Part shown: in pieces, positions 45,087 through 55,348 of the stretch | Layout of the letters: every line of letters begins with the position of its first letter | How positions within the stretch are numbered: position 1 is the first letter of the stretch | Assembly (NCBI GenBank): GCA_934047225.1 | Contig: OW203991.1 | Coordinates: 5,270,001 to 5,334,000 of the forward strand | Direction: 5' to 3' | DNA from: Ypsolopha sequella | Lineage: Eukaryota; Arthropoda; Insecta; Lepidoptera; Ypsolophidae | DNA: 64,000 nt | Notes under the pieces: model-generated | Database searches by the model: none | What the model was told of the DNA's origin: nothing | Seen by the model: the letters and a program-made list of their open reading frames with translations, nothing else | Made by a program: the position numbers and the translations under genes

Positions 45087-45123
45087 GGGATGGGATGGGA
45101 TGGGTGGGAAGTGGGATTAGGGA
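45087..45123 (+). other. G-quadruplex-forming stretch
   Basis: At least six GGG tracts separated by 1-6 nt (GGGATGGGATGGGATGGGTG, then GG AAGTGGG ATTAGGG). It meets the usual four-tract G4 pattern. It follows directly after an insect repeat tail. Confidence 0.7.
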
Positions 45124-45299
45124 TAGACAGAAAAATGAATATAAAACCTAATATTACATACCTACATGCACTGTCAATAATACATATTATGAAATGAAAA
45201 AATAATCGTCACGAATTTTAACCCTGAGATGTTTCCGAGTATGGACTATGTAATACAAGTCACAGTCCACGCTTCTACACTCACGTTTCACCGATTATT

Positions 45300-45540
45300 A
45301 TTACGTACCAATGTTATGGGTGGTGGTGACCGATGTCGGTCACAAATTTTCATTATTTCGAGCACAAACGAATATGGACGCTCAGATTAAAGTACAGTAC
45401 CAAAGCACGCAGCAGACCGAATACAAATATGCTCTTACGTAAAACATAATACTCTTTGCTTACGGTATTTGAACCTGTGACCTCCGGATTAGTGGAGACG
45501 TTCGATTACGTAAACCTAGTAATACCATTATGAAGGCAAA
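45300..45540 (-). mobile_element. tRNA-headed SINE, diverged
   Basis: Minus strand: TCGAACGTCTCCACTAATCC, then GAGGTCACAGGTTCAAATAC as B box, then AGTATTATGTTTTACG and TTCGGTCTGCTGCGTGCTTT. Same layout as 31975-32200. Confidence 0.6.
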
Positions 45541-46439
45541 AGAAAAGAAAGTCCCTTTATTTTGCGAAGACTTTGGATAATTCCTGCGTAGAATTTCGTT
45601 TTACCGATAAATTTTTGTTCCCGTAATTTTTGCAGTCTCCAACACTTCGCGGTACATTAAGGTAATCCTTACTATGCCGACGTAAAGGCGATAATCGTAC
45701 AAAAAAAGTTACCGTAGGGTGGCCGTGTGACAACTACCTACTGTTCAATAATTCAGGCACCGTTTGCCTCACGGAGCAATTGATAGACAAGAAATGAATT
45801 TTACATTTATGCAACGTTTTTTCATGTAACACGTTTCGGGAATTCATACACTCGTATGTAATTTTCCATGGCAGTTTTGATACGGAGCAATTCTAGCAGA
45901 TTATAGAATAGTTCCCTACCCTACCATACACACACACACTTACTTTTACTCTGACATCCTACGCCGCTAACTTTTCAATATTACTATTTTTCTGTATATA
46001 AATGTATGTATTTTTTCCTCTTGGTCTATGATGTTAGTTTTAAATGTATTATTGTAGAAAATGTAAAACCGTAATTGGCATAAGTTTTGATATTATTAGC
46101 TACGATCATAAATGTTTAAGGCTGTGGTTTTTGTAATAACAATAAAATTAATAAAAATAAAATAAATACTGGACTGTGCGTCTCCAAGGAACAACTATAG
46201 CCTTTGTGCAAGTCTAACCATTACAACAGTGAAATAATTTTTAAAATCGGTTCTGTTTTTCCAGATATCATCCCCTACATACAAACTCACAAACAAATTT
46301 TTCCTCTTTATTTTATATTAGTGTAAAAAATCTTTTATTTAAGTTTAGCCACCGACCTTTATTACTGTTAGTGAAACCCAAAGTTGGGATAAAATAACAC
46401 TACAATATTTTAGAAGTGAATGAAAAATATTATTTCTAT
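45541..46439. other. no gene recognised
   Basis: Contains a short CA run at 45931-45940 and an A/T tail with AATAAAATAAATAC near 46152. No ORF or inverted structure. Confidence 0.45.
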
Positions 46440-46800
46440 AAATAGGTGGTAGAGCTGATGCCGGTCTCGACTGTGGAGGTACCACCACCTTACTCGCAAA
46501 ACCCTGCCAAGTTATTCTTAGCTCTCAAACAGGCATAAAACCAGGTGACCCACCATGCCTGGGACCGATTGACGGCGGCGATATATCCATCCCGAATTGC
46601 CGACCCTTATATAAAACAGACTGGTAATGGGCAGCGACGTCACTGTTGCGAAGGTTTTGGCACCGCGCTCACCAACCCGCCTGCCCAGGGTGTGTGAGTA
46701 TGGGCATTTCTTCCAGGAGGACCTCCAAGACCGGCGAAATCCAGGAAAGGCCCATGTCTAGTATTGGACGAACCAGGCTGATGTATAGATGGATGGATTC
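46440..46800 (+). mobile_element. LINE 3' region (RTE-like), copy 2
   Basis: Sense copy of 24105-24475: GAGCTGATGCCGGTCTCGAC, GGTGACCCACCATGCCTGGG, GCGCTCACCAACCCGCCTGC, CCATGTCTAGTATTGGACGA and GATGGATGGAT tail. It carries decayed AHVSSIGR-type codons just before the tail. Confidence 0.75.
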
Positions 46801-47470
46801 TATAAATGCAGCTACAAGTATGTTCGACCGTTCAATAGAGGTCACGGACAACCTTTAGAGCTTTTAGGGAGCTTTCGACGTTGCTGAATTACAAGTAGCA
46901 ACACTGAATGAGAACTCGCTCTTTGTGAGTCTGAAAGCCTTTAGACGTTGCTGATCATTCAGTATTGCTAATTTAGTTACGTCCAAAGCGGGCTTTTGTC
47001 CTCGGTTCGGAACGCGGCGCGGCGGCGGCGGGCAGCGTCCGACAACGCGGAAGATGACACCGCAATCGATGCCGAATACCGGAACTCTTGTTTGATAAAC
47101 CGGAATGTGGATAAACGCTTTTACGGTTACGATATCTGTAGAATAGCGCATAATAACTTTGTTTATGATTTGTCGTTGGTCAGAAAATACAACCCAATTA
47201 TTAATTATATTAAAAAATATATATATTAATACTAATATACTCGTGATGGGTTCCCTGCATTTTATTTTTCCCTCGTTAACATAACATGTGGTGTCGGTAG
47301 CAATTTATTTTATTGCTCTTTCGTGTGAATCACCACGTGCTGTTGTATACACAGGAAATAGCAATTCCCTTCGCAATTACAACTCAGGTTTTATCGCATG
47401 AAACAATAGCAACACGATCCTTATCCTATGGATGCAAATATGTGCTCTGATATTTGATAAAAACATTTTT
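46801..47470. other. unassigned, with a short GC-rich core
   Basis: 47008-47050 is a GCGGCGCGGCGGCGGCGGGC block within an open frame of 77 codons (46996-47229). The frame looks random outside the arginine/alanine run, so it is not called a gene. Confidence 0.35.
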
Positions 47471-47540
47471 TAGGGTTCCGTACCTCTTCATGCAAAAGCG
47501 GAACCCTTATAGGATCACTTTGTTGGCTGTCTATCTGTGT
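47471..47540 (-). repeat. GGTTCCGTAC repeat fragment
   Basis: TTTTTTAGGGTTCCGTACCT followed by GTTGGCTGTCTATCTGTGTG, a truncated end of the GTGCGAGTC family. Confidence 0.55.
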
Positions 47541-47737
47541 GTCTGTATTTTCTCAGAAATTGAAATTAATATCGAATAAAAAAGTTTACGCTTTGAAAAA
47601 AGTTTCTAGTAGACGTAATAAAAAGATACGGCCTTTTTCATTCAAATAATTCACAGACTGATTCATCTGTGATCTACAATCTTGACATTTCTTGACCTGC
47701 CACGAAGGTAAAGATCTTCTTGCACAAGTGAAGGGAT

Positions 47738-47762
47738 CTCAGAACAATATTATTGTTCTGAG
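47738..47762. repeat. perfect 25-bp palindrome
   Basis: CTCAGAACAAT, ATT, then the exact inverse. No mismatch. Confidence 0.8.
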
Positions 47763-48008
47763 GAAGCGATAAATCCGAAAATCATTAGTTTTAAATTTTG
47801 TACGTTTTTGTTTTTTTATACATTTTTGTGCGTAATTTTTATTTATCTTAAGTTAAAAGCACTTGTACATATTTATTTATTTATTCGCATAACATAATAT
47901 TATAGTAACCTTACTGCGTTATACAAATAAAAAATAGAAAACCAGACAGAGTAACAAAAATATTAGTATTACTAATTTGGGTCGCGGTTCCCTGTACCCT
48001 CTAAGTTA

Positions 48009-48051
48009 GGCCCGAAGGCATAGTTAGAGGCTCTAACTATGCCTTCGGGCC
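48009..48051. repeat. perfect 43-bp palindrome
   Basis: 21-nt arms beginning GGCCCGAAGGCATAGTTAGA surround one central G. There is no mismatch. It is locally GC-rich and able to extrude as a cruciform. Confidence 0.93.
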
Positions 48052-48114
48052 AAAACTTTTGTGCTGCGCTGGAAACTGGAGCACGAAGGATCTGATATTA
48101 TTCAAGTCTAGTTA

Positions 48115-48776
48115 TTTAGGGCGATATGTAAAAGTTTTAGCGTCCCTGTTACTCCATATGCGAAAAAACCCTCAGTGCGAGAGGGACGGATTCGAGGAAA
48201 AGTAGCAAAAAGTCTGTTTTTTATTAATATAAAATTTACTAATGTTGCTATGAAAAATTTCGTTTAACCAGCGGGCCTTATGTATCTCTAGTTGCCTTCT
48301 GGACTGGGTGTTTTTGATGATAAAAACATAGATATACTATCGAATTCCGATGTCCTAAGAATATTTTCGCACTTGAAGTGACGACACAGATTGTTAATAG
48401 TTCAATACACACTAAAGGCAATTTTGAAATTTCAGTTTTTATCTATGTTTTTGATGATAGGCACTTCGTTCAGTTGGCAACTAAAGATACAGAATAGGGG
48501 GGCAGGCCCGAGATACTGTTAAAACCCATCTAATAAATATAATTGCAGTCCATATGTCATTTACAATTGTCAAACTAAGAGAATTGGTGCCGAAAAGACC
48601 TTATTTCAATAAATATTTGTATTGAGCCGATTTTTTCCAATCGCGTTTCTGTTTAACAGGTCCCTAGAAAAAGATTCCAAAAGTAATATAGTAATATTTT
48701 ATCAAAATAATACATTATTTACTGAAATAGATATGCAAGTTCTAAAAGTGTCGATTTTTTTTCCGTAGCGCCTTCA
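48115..48776 (+). mobile_element. TTAA-ended MITE, second subfamily, with nested MITE
   Basis: Starts TTTAGGGCGATATGTAAAAG and ends TTCCGTAGCGCCTTCA; both TTAA ends have mutated. The interior matches 41661-42077 on each side of the insert at 48273-48509. Older than its insert. Confidence 0.82.
48273..48509. mobile_element. TIR MITE, TTAGTTGCC..GGCAAC family, nested
   Basis: Inverted ends TATGTATCTCTAGTTGCC and GGCAACTAAAGATACAGAAT, inner GACTGGGTGTTTTTGATGAT and the inverse. The centre ATCGAATTCCGAT..TTAATAGTTCAATAC matches 57006-57240. Without it, GTTTAACCAG would rejoin AGATACTGTTAAAACCC. Confidence 0.85.
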
Positions 48777-49339
48777 TTGAATGGTACGGAAGACACTGCC
48801 GCCCGGTACGGCGCCCTAAGGCGCGATTCCCACTCTCACTTGACCGTTTTTTTTTCGTGTCTAAATAAAATTTTCTTGCGTTAGATCTCTGGCGATACAA
48901 TTCGTCTTGCTTCAACAGTTTCATTATCTATTCCGCCAGTGTCGGACTAGGTCCAAGGGCCCAGCCGGCAATTTGACCATAAGGTCAGGGCAGATGGTAA
49001 TTAATGATGGAAAGCAGAATTAGACAAATGAAATAACTATTTCAGCTTTTATACTAGGTTGTACTACTAAAAAGTAGAAAACATTTTATGTACCATGCCA
49101 TAGCATTAGCAAAATAGTAACAAAATTGAATACCTTCATGCAATCACAAAATCTTTAAATATTATTTATAATTTTAATGTTTTACTAATGTCCGTTTCTT
49201 TTTCCTTCTAGGTAAGGTATCATCACCGCATCAAAGCTGTGCATCATCTTGATCGATGATCGAGCAGTGGAAAAGATGTAAGTTGTCAAAAATTCCGAAT
49301 AAAGATTAGTAACGTAAAAAGTCTATAAATAAATTGTAA
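48777..49339. other. no gene recognised
   Basis: GATCGATGATCG near 49251 is the only compact inverted sequence. No supported ORF. Confidence 0.4.
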
Positions 49340-49795
49340 AAACACGGTCAAACTTGCTTTTTGTGCAAACTCTAAAAACACTGTCAAACTTGATCTTTGT
49401 GGAAACTGTAAAAAACGCTGTCAAACTTGCTCTTTGTGGAAACTCTAATAACAGTTATAAAAAACACTGTCAAACTAGCTTTTTGTGGAAACTCTAAAAA
49501 CAATTATAAAAAAACACTGTCAAACTTGCTCTTTGTGTAAACTCTAAAAAAGACTGTCAAACTTGCTTTTTGTGGAAACTCTAAAAACAATTATAAAAAA
49601 CACTGTCAAACTAGCTTTTTGTGGAAACTCTAAAAACAATTATAAAAAACACTGTCAAAAATGCTCTTTGTGGAAACTATAAAAAACACTGTCAAACTTG
49701 CTTTTTGTAGAAACTCTAAAAATAATTATAAAAAACACTGTCAAACTTGCTTTTTGTGGAAATTCTAAAAAACAATTAAAAAAACAGTCATGTGC
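49340..49795 (+). repeat. minisatellite, ~35-55-bp units
   Basis: About ten units of ACACTGTCAAACTTGCTTTT + TGTGGAAACTCTAAAAA. Some are followed by CAATTATAAAAA, so unit length alternates. It shows higher-order alternation and point differences between units. Confidence 0.9.
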
Positions 49796-50084
49796 AAACA
49801 AAACGACTGCCATTTTATCGTGTCAGACAAAAGGTTTTCTTTAGTATACCAAGGTTCCATAATGGGTTACAATTCAGTTTCTCCCTATTATATGAAGCAT
49901 AACGGTACAACTGATCAAGAATCTCGTTTTATATTAACAGAAGATTAATTTGCTTGTACGATTGTATAATGAACATCAGATCATGCATGGCAATTTCACT
50001 TTCAGTTCTACCGAGTTACTTCATTATTATGTTTTTTTTTGTCACGTTGATTCTCAAATAATGTAATGTAACAAAATGCTTAAT

Positions 50085-50915
50085 GCTGATTGGTCGTCAT
50101 ATTGAAAATTTGGGAACTCGCGTCCAAGCTATTTTTGCTAATAGAAGGACTAATAGAGGACGCCCACGGAACGCCTTTTGCTTGCGTCCACAGAGATTAC
50201 CCTAGAGTGCCTGATGTGACACTAGTAGGATGATAATTGAAATGTTACATGATGTTTTTGATTGGTCGACATATTGAAAATTTGGAAACTCGCGTTCAAG
50301 CCACTTTTGCTAATAGAAGGACTAATAGGGGACGATCACGAAACGCCCTTTGCTTGCGTCCACAGGGATTACCCTAGAGTGCCTGATGTGACCCTAGTAG
50401 GATGGTAATTGAAATGTTACATGATGTTTTTGATTGGTCGCCATATTGAAAATTAGAAACTCGTGTCCAAAGCGCTTTTGCTAATAGAAGGGCTCATAGG
50501 GGACGCCGACGGAACGCCTATTGCCTGCGTCCACAAGGATTACCCTAGAGCAGCCATACACAAAGTGTGCTCCGTGGAGCCTTAGGGCTCCGCAAAGCCT
50601 CTGTGTGGGCTGCGCGGAAATACTGGTCGTAATGGAAAAAAATAAAGTTGCAGAGTAAAATAAAATCTATCTGTTTCTAAATATTCCAACATAAAGTTAA
50701 AAAAAATCTAACATATTGGTACCCAACTTGCAAAAGCCCGAAAGTATGTCCAACGAAATTCTTCATTATTAATTAAGAATACACATAAAACTAGTCTTTG
50801 ATTATTTTGAGGCTACGTCAAATATTTTGTTTTGCAAAAGGGTTCCGTCTCCAAAAAAGTTCAAGAACCACTGCCCTAGAGTGCCTGATGTGACCCTAAC
50901 TAATAGGATGGTGGT
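50085..50915 (+). repeat. ~173-bp tandem repeat, interrupted
   Basis: Three diverged units begin near ATTGGTCG (50090, 50263, 50435). They share AACTCGCGTCCAAGC, GCTAATAGAAGGACTAATAG and CCTAGAGTGCCTGATGTGAC. The third is broken by the hAT element at 50551 and resumes at 50874. Confidence 0.88.
50551..50873. mobile_element. hAT-type non-autonomous element with 8-bp TSD
   Basis: Begins CAGCCATACACAAAGTGTGC and ends GTTCAAGAACCACTG. CCCTAGAG is duplicated at 50543-50550 and 50874-50881. The empty site is visible in the sister units (ACCCTAGAGTGCCTGATG), so the duplication is certain. CAG..CTG ends and the ..AGAACCACTG end are typical of hAT. Confidence 0.93.
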
Positions 50916-51361
50916 AAAAGTGATGGAACCCAGCTTGCTGTACCTATCTCAGTGTATTTTGTCGCCACAGAATTATAAAATAAGCTTACGATAAAAATAA
51001 TATCTTTTATCGAGCACGCCAATGCCAGCTCATATTTTATTAGCTCGAGCAAATATTTAATGTTTGATACATTTGTTCGGTACATACTCGTATGAGTAAA
51101 TTTTATTTTAAAATATGCATTTCTCGGAAAATCCACGTAAATCATCTCGATTGATGAGGCATGTTATGTTATGACCAGCATTTAGGTCATCGTTATTGTT
51201 AGTTATAATATCAATAAATCTTTTTTGTTTACGCAAAAGAGTGAATTTCTTTCTGCTGTATATTTTTGATTCATGCTAGAGTCTGTCTAAAACAAATTAC
51301 ACATTGTTTTTCGGGTACACTGAGAAAAAATTCTGGTTCCGTTAACCTGAATATAGCTCAT
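50916..51361. other. no gene recognised
   Basis: Non-coding spacer between the tandem repeat and the next MITE. Confidence 0.4.
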
Positions 51362-51796
51362 TTAAGGCGCTACGGAAATAAAATCGACACTTTAAGGACT
51401 TGAATATCTACTTCAGTAAATAATGCATTATTTTGATAAAATAGTACATTATTTTTGGATTATTTTTCTAGGGATCTGTTTAAACAGAAACGCGATTGGA
51501 GAAATTCGGCTCGATAGAATATCGAATATAAAATATTGAAATGAGGTCCTTTTCGAAACCAATTCTCCTGGTTTGACAGTTTAGAATGATATATAGACTG
51601 CAACTATATTTTATAAGATGGTTTTTAACGGTATCTAGGACCTGGTTAAACGAAATTTTGATAGCAACTTTAGTACATTTTATATTAATAAAAAACCGAC
51701 TTTTTGCTACTTTTCCACGAATCTGTCCCTCTCGCACTGAGGATTTTTTCACATATCGAGTAACAGGGACGCTAAAACTTTTACATATCGCCTTAA
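51362..51796 (-). mobile_element. TTAA-ended MITE, second subfamily, complete
   Basis: TTAAGGCGCTACGG to ACATATCGCCTTAA, 435 bp, inverted relative to 41661-42077 and matching throughout. The 90- and 100-codon ORFs on it are incidental. Confidence 0.88.
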
Positions 51797-52060
51797 ACAG
51801 AAAACATTGTACTATATGTGACGTCAGTCTATATTTATTGTTCAGTTTATTTATTTATTGTTCAGTTTACTTGAACAATCTAATGTAGACAATAATTCAA
51901 GTAAATATAACATAATTCTGTTTTTGTTTACAAGGTTTTTTTTACAAAACGATCTGGTAGTATTGTAAAAATATTTTTTCTCCGTGTAGTTATTGAACGT
52001 TTATTACGAAACAAATAATGTTTATGGGTCAAATACAACTTAAAATAACCATTTCACATA

Positions 52061-52217
52061 GGTACCGATTCGGTGTAGCACATCTTAACTTATTTGACAG
52101 GACTAAACTTAATTTAAGCGTTCTGTCCTTGTATTTTCGATAAGGAAAGAAAAAGACAGGACGCTCAAAATAAGGTTAGTCATGTCAAATAAGTTAAGTC
52201 GTGTTACGCCGAATCGA
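52061..52217. mobile_element. fold-back MITE, 157 bp
   Basis: CCGATTCGGTGTAGCAC and CTTAACTTATTTGACAGGAC pair with their inverses at 52145-52215 (GTCATGTCAAATAAGTTAAG, TACGCCGAATCG). The inner AGCGTTCTGTCCTTGT pairs with GACAGGACGCT. Confidence 0.85.
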
Positions 52218-52661
52218 CACCATTGTGTAACTTGGTCTATCGGTTTAGTAAAAATAATATAGATAATACTATATTGCTGATCTAAAAATCTTTGAAAAAA
52301 CGCAAAAGATTTAAGTTCGCGGGATAGAAAAAAAAAATCGAAACTACTTCTAAATTTTATGTTTTTCGAGTGCTAAAGGGCGTTTCTTAAATTATACAGC
52401 CTTGAAATTTGTATAAAAAATAAGTGACCAATAACCCCGTCTAGACATTTTAGAATATTTTAATAATTTCATCTAGAAGCAGAGTTATTAAATAAAAACG
52501 CATTTTGTCGCGAGCGCGTCTTTTTTGGTGGTCGTCAAAGATCTCAAAAGTTTAGATGAGCCCTGGCACCTAAAATCTATTCCATTGTTTTTGAATGTGT
52601 GCGTTAACATAATGCCGACGCGCGCACAATATGAACACAAATGAGTGAGCAATCTGTCTAC
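52218..52661. other. no gene recognised
   Basis: A/T-rich; no repeat or ORF. Confidence 0.4.
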
Positions 52662-52870
52662 CTACGATCAGCAAACTGATCAAACTACTAAAGTCGTAAA
52701 AATTCAAAACTTTAACTGCACTTAAGGCGTCCAACTATCACTGTGTTCAGATGAGCACTGATTCCAAACGACCTACGAACAGCAAACTGATCAGACTACT
52801 AAAGTCGTAAATATTCAAAACTTTAACTGCACTTTAGGCGTCCAACTATCACTGTGAGCACTGATTGGAA
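52662..52870 (+). repeat. ~106-bp tandem duplication
   Basis: Two units share CAGCAAACTGATCA, ACTACTAAAGTCGTAAA, ATTCAAAACTTTAACTGCAC and GGCGTCCAACTATCACTGTG. The second has a 7-bp deletion before GAGCACTGATT. Confidence 0.9.
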
Positions 52871-53106
52871 ACATAAAGGTGGAAACATTTTGGTGCTGTT
52901 ATACTATGGTAAGGGCTTATCTTTACTTTTGAAATCTTTGGTGGTCGTACCAGCCACGGCTGAGGGCGTGCTATTTTAAACTAAATAAAAAATTTCAACG
53001 AACATGTTCCCTCCCTTATTTATCTCCAAAGCACTAGGACCGAAAATATGAAACAGTCATGGCTATAGGTGATTGCGTAAAGTTTACAGGAAATATAGCG
53101 GTTAAG

Positions 53107-53300
53107 ATATTAGGGTTCCGTACTCAGCGGGAGCCGCGAATTGTAAGCAGACGATAGCATTTTAGCGGCTTGTTTGTGTCACCTCAATGCTGCTACATTG
53201 TGACACCTATATTGTTGTACCCTGTTTTTAGGGTTCTGTACCTGTATTGTGTGATGGTACGGAACTCCTTGTGCGCGAGTGCGACTTTCACTTAGCCAAG
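53107..53300. repeat. GGTTCCGTAC-family fragments
   Basis: TTAGGGTTCCGTACTCAGCG at 53111 and TTTTTAGGGTTCTGTACCTG at 53225, followed by a decayed head (GTGCGCGAGTGCGACTTTCA). Two ends of diverged copies. Confidence 0.5.
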
Positions 53301-53374
53301 TTATTCTCTTTGACGCTGGTATGTTTCACTTGGAAAGTTGTTGAGTACAGTTAGTACAGTAAGTAGTTTCATTT

Positions 53375-53753
53375 AGGTGGATGGTCTAAGCTAAGGCAAT
53401 CCTCATACAAACTTGTGGGAACCAATAACGACGGCAGAAGTATTATTATTTAATTCTGTTACCTTTTTCCACACGTTCCATCAACTTTACACCCGCGAAT
53501 AATCAGTTTTTTTTACAAACAAACTTTTTTAGAATCTAATTTTGTTATTTAAAACTTTTGTAATCCAATGTATGAAAGTTTTAAATTGCAAAATTAGACT
53601 GTTAAAACATTTTGTTTTTAAGAAAAACTGAATATTCGCGGGTGTAAAGTTGATGGAATGTGTGGAAAAAGGTAACAGAATCAAATAATAATACTTCTGT
53701 CGTCGTTATTGGTTCTCACAAGTTTTTTTTATAATAACTTGGACCATCCACCT
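53375..53753. mobile_element. 379-bp fold-back element
   Basis: Arms of about 185 bp run from AGGTGGATGGTC to the inverse GACCATCCACCT-like end. They share ACGACGGCAGAAGTATTATT, TTCCACACGTTCCATCAACT and TTTACACCCGCGAATA with inverses in the right arm. The arms meet near 53565. A short C-to-G-type difference set shows moderate age. Confidence 0.88.
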
Positions 53754-54170
53754 TAAAAGATACAGATATTCCATCTCACGAAGTTCGTTTGTCTATGGTT
53801 GTAGTAGTGCGTGCATACACACTTTTCTAGTGTGCGTAACCTCGGGAGCGACAAGGCCGCTCTACATTCTCGACGAGACTCGCCTGAGGGAGACAAAGCT
53901 ATACGAGTAAGGAGAAACGCAATAGAGTCTATCTCCTTTGCTCATATAGCTTTGTCACCTTCTGTACATGCAACGCAACACACACAAAACGCGCTTATTT
54001 GTACACGTCAATATTTGTAATAGTACATTCACACCCTGCCTGGTGTAGATTCCACTTGAAAATAATATATATTTTATGTACCGTAATATTTAATTTAAAC
54101 TCCTTAGCAGATGTATGGGATATAAAGCTATGGCTGTCGTTCGAATCTATGGATTAGTTTTCAATTTTAA

Positions 54171-54211
54171 TTGCCTGAAGATGTCCTATATAAGGATGAA
54201 ACTAGTTGCAA
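54171..54211 (+). ncRNA. hammerhead-like ribozyme motif, family 2, copy 1
   Basis: Stem I TTGC/GCAA (4 bp), core CTGAAGA, extra T, stem II GTCCT/AGGAT (loop ATATA, one wobble), GAA, stem III ACTAGT, T17. All core residues fit the consensus apart from the extra nucleotide before stem II. ACTAGT is self-complementary and could pair between two molecules. Confidence 0.65.
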
Positions 54212-54396
54212 CATCAATTGAATCGGAATCTTTCGGAATGAATATTGTACTACATAAATAAATTGTTACGACAGAGATAATCTCAAGTACAATTTAGCTC
54301 AGTTTTTTTGGGATTCCATCCAATTTTCCACTTGAAAATTATATACATATATTTTATGTAACGTAATATTTAATACCTTTTAATATTTAATTTTAA

Positions 54397-54437
54397 TTGC
54401 CTGAAGATGTCCTATATAAGGATGAAACTAGTTGCAA
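54397..54437 (+). ncRNA. hammerhead-like ribozyme motif, family 2, copy 2
   Basis: Identical to copy 1 across stem I, core, stem II and stem III, although flanks of the two units differ by substitutions and a 60-bp indel. Predicted cleavage at both sites would release a 226-nt RNA. Confidence 0.65.
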
Positions 54438-54557
54438 CATGAATTGAATCGGAATCTTTCGGAATGAATATTGGACTACATAAATAAATTGTTACGACAG
54501 TGATGATCTCAAGTACAATTTAGCTCAGTTTTATTGGGATTCCATCCAATTTTCCAA

Positions 54558-55208
54558 CTACATATTTAATTATCAGGAATTTGCACATGCATTGACGTCA
54601 ATCGCGGTATCTTCTCATTACCAACACAAAGCCAGAAATCACTTCTGCTGACGCAAAAACCGTTGGTCTACGAAACTTATCAAAATTATAAAAACTACAC
54701 CGCCTCCAAGATGAAAAAAAAATTTTGCTTAAATAAATCTAGTTACTAGGTTCTAGTCTGCGCTTTGTTATTGTTATTGATATTTTTGAGTTCTTTTATT
54801 ACTTTATCTACACTCATATCGTAAAATCCTGATTATGAACTTTACTTTCTTTTACTTTGTTCTTGTTGGTCAAAAGTTTATTTTGGTCTAAAGTGTCTAA
54901 CAGCTGTGAGAGATAGATAAAAATGATAATTTGACTATACCTGACATTTTGGAAACAGCAACGAAAAGAACAAACCATATTTACCACAAAAATCAAAAAC
55001 AGCTTGATGTTATTAATAACTTTTGGACTAGAAACAGGTAGATTACATCCTATTGCTTGAGTGTAGATAAAGTTGTGTATGAAACTTCACATAACTAGGT
55101 GTTAAAACACTCGTGTATACTATTAAAAACTCTGCCTCGTGTTTTAATAACCTCTTCATGTGCCAGTTTAAAAAAACTACTATTACAAGTTTTAAACTTT
55201 AAACTACT
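54558..55208. other. no gene recognised
   Basis: No repeat from elsewhere in the window and no domain-bearing ORF. Confidence 0.4.
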
Positions 55209-55348
55209 ATGAGTATAAGATTCGAGTCTTGTCAACTCGTCAGTTCGCTTGTGATCACGACAGCCTACAGAGGCGTCGAAACGTCAAGCACATAACCGTT
55301 AAGGTATGTTGTATGTTTACGCGATTAAGACCCGAATCTTATACTCAT
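55209..55348. mobile_element. 140-bp TIR element with internal hairpin
   Basis: Ends ATGAGTATAAGATTCGAGTC and, reversed, ATGAGTATAAGATTCGGGTC. The centre has GACAGCC-TACAGA-GGCGTC followed by GAAACGTC. It was checked as a hammerhead: the CUGANGA side is missing, so it is reported only as a TIR element. Confidence 0.7.

Larger units (their letters stand above)
54052..54557 (+). mobile_element. tandem pair of hammerhead-bearing units (Penelope-like terminal repeat?)
   Basis: Unit 1 (54052-54329) and unit 2 (54330-54557) both start CCACTTGAAAAT, carry GTAATATTTAA, one hammerhead-like motif, AATTGAATCGGAATCTTTCG, TACATAAATAAATTGTTACG, CAAGTACAATTTAGCTCAGT and end CCATCCAATTTTCCA. Unit 1 has 60 bp extra before the motif. 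Direct tandem terminal units each carrying a hammerhead are a known trait of Penelope-like elements. No RT is present, so the assignment is inferred. Confidence 0.7.

Noticed and set aside
46996..47229. GC-rich 77-codon frame as a coding exon
   Set aside because: The GC signal is limited to a GCG repeat of about 40 bp. The rest of the frame looks random and no splice signals flank it.
49340..49795. Regular repeats resembling a CRISPR array
   Set aside because: Units abut without unique spacers and vary by indels. This is a eukaryotic minisatellite.
55225..55295. GACAGCC..GGCGTC-GAAACGTC as a hammerhead
   Set aside because: The stem and GAAAC are present but nothing resembling CUGANGA precedes the stem. 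Kept only as part of a TIR element.
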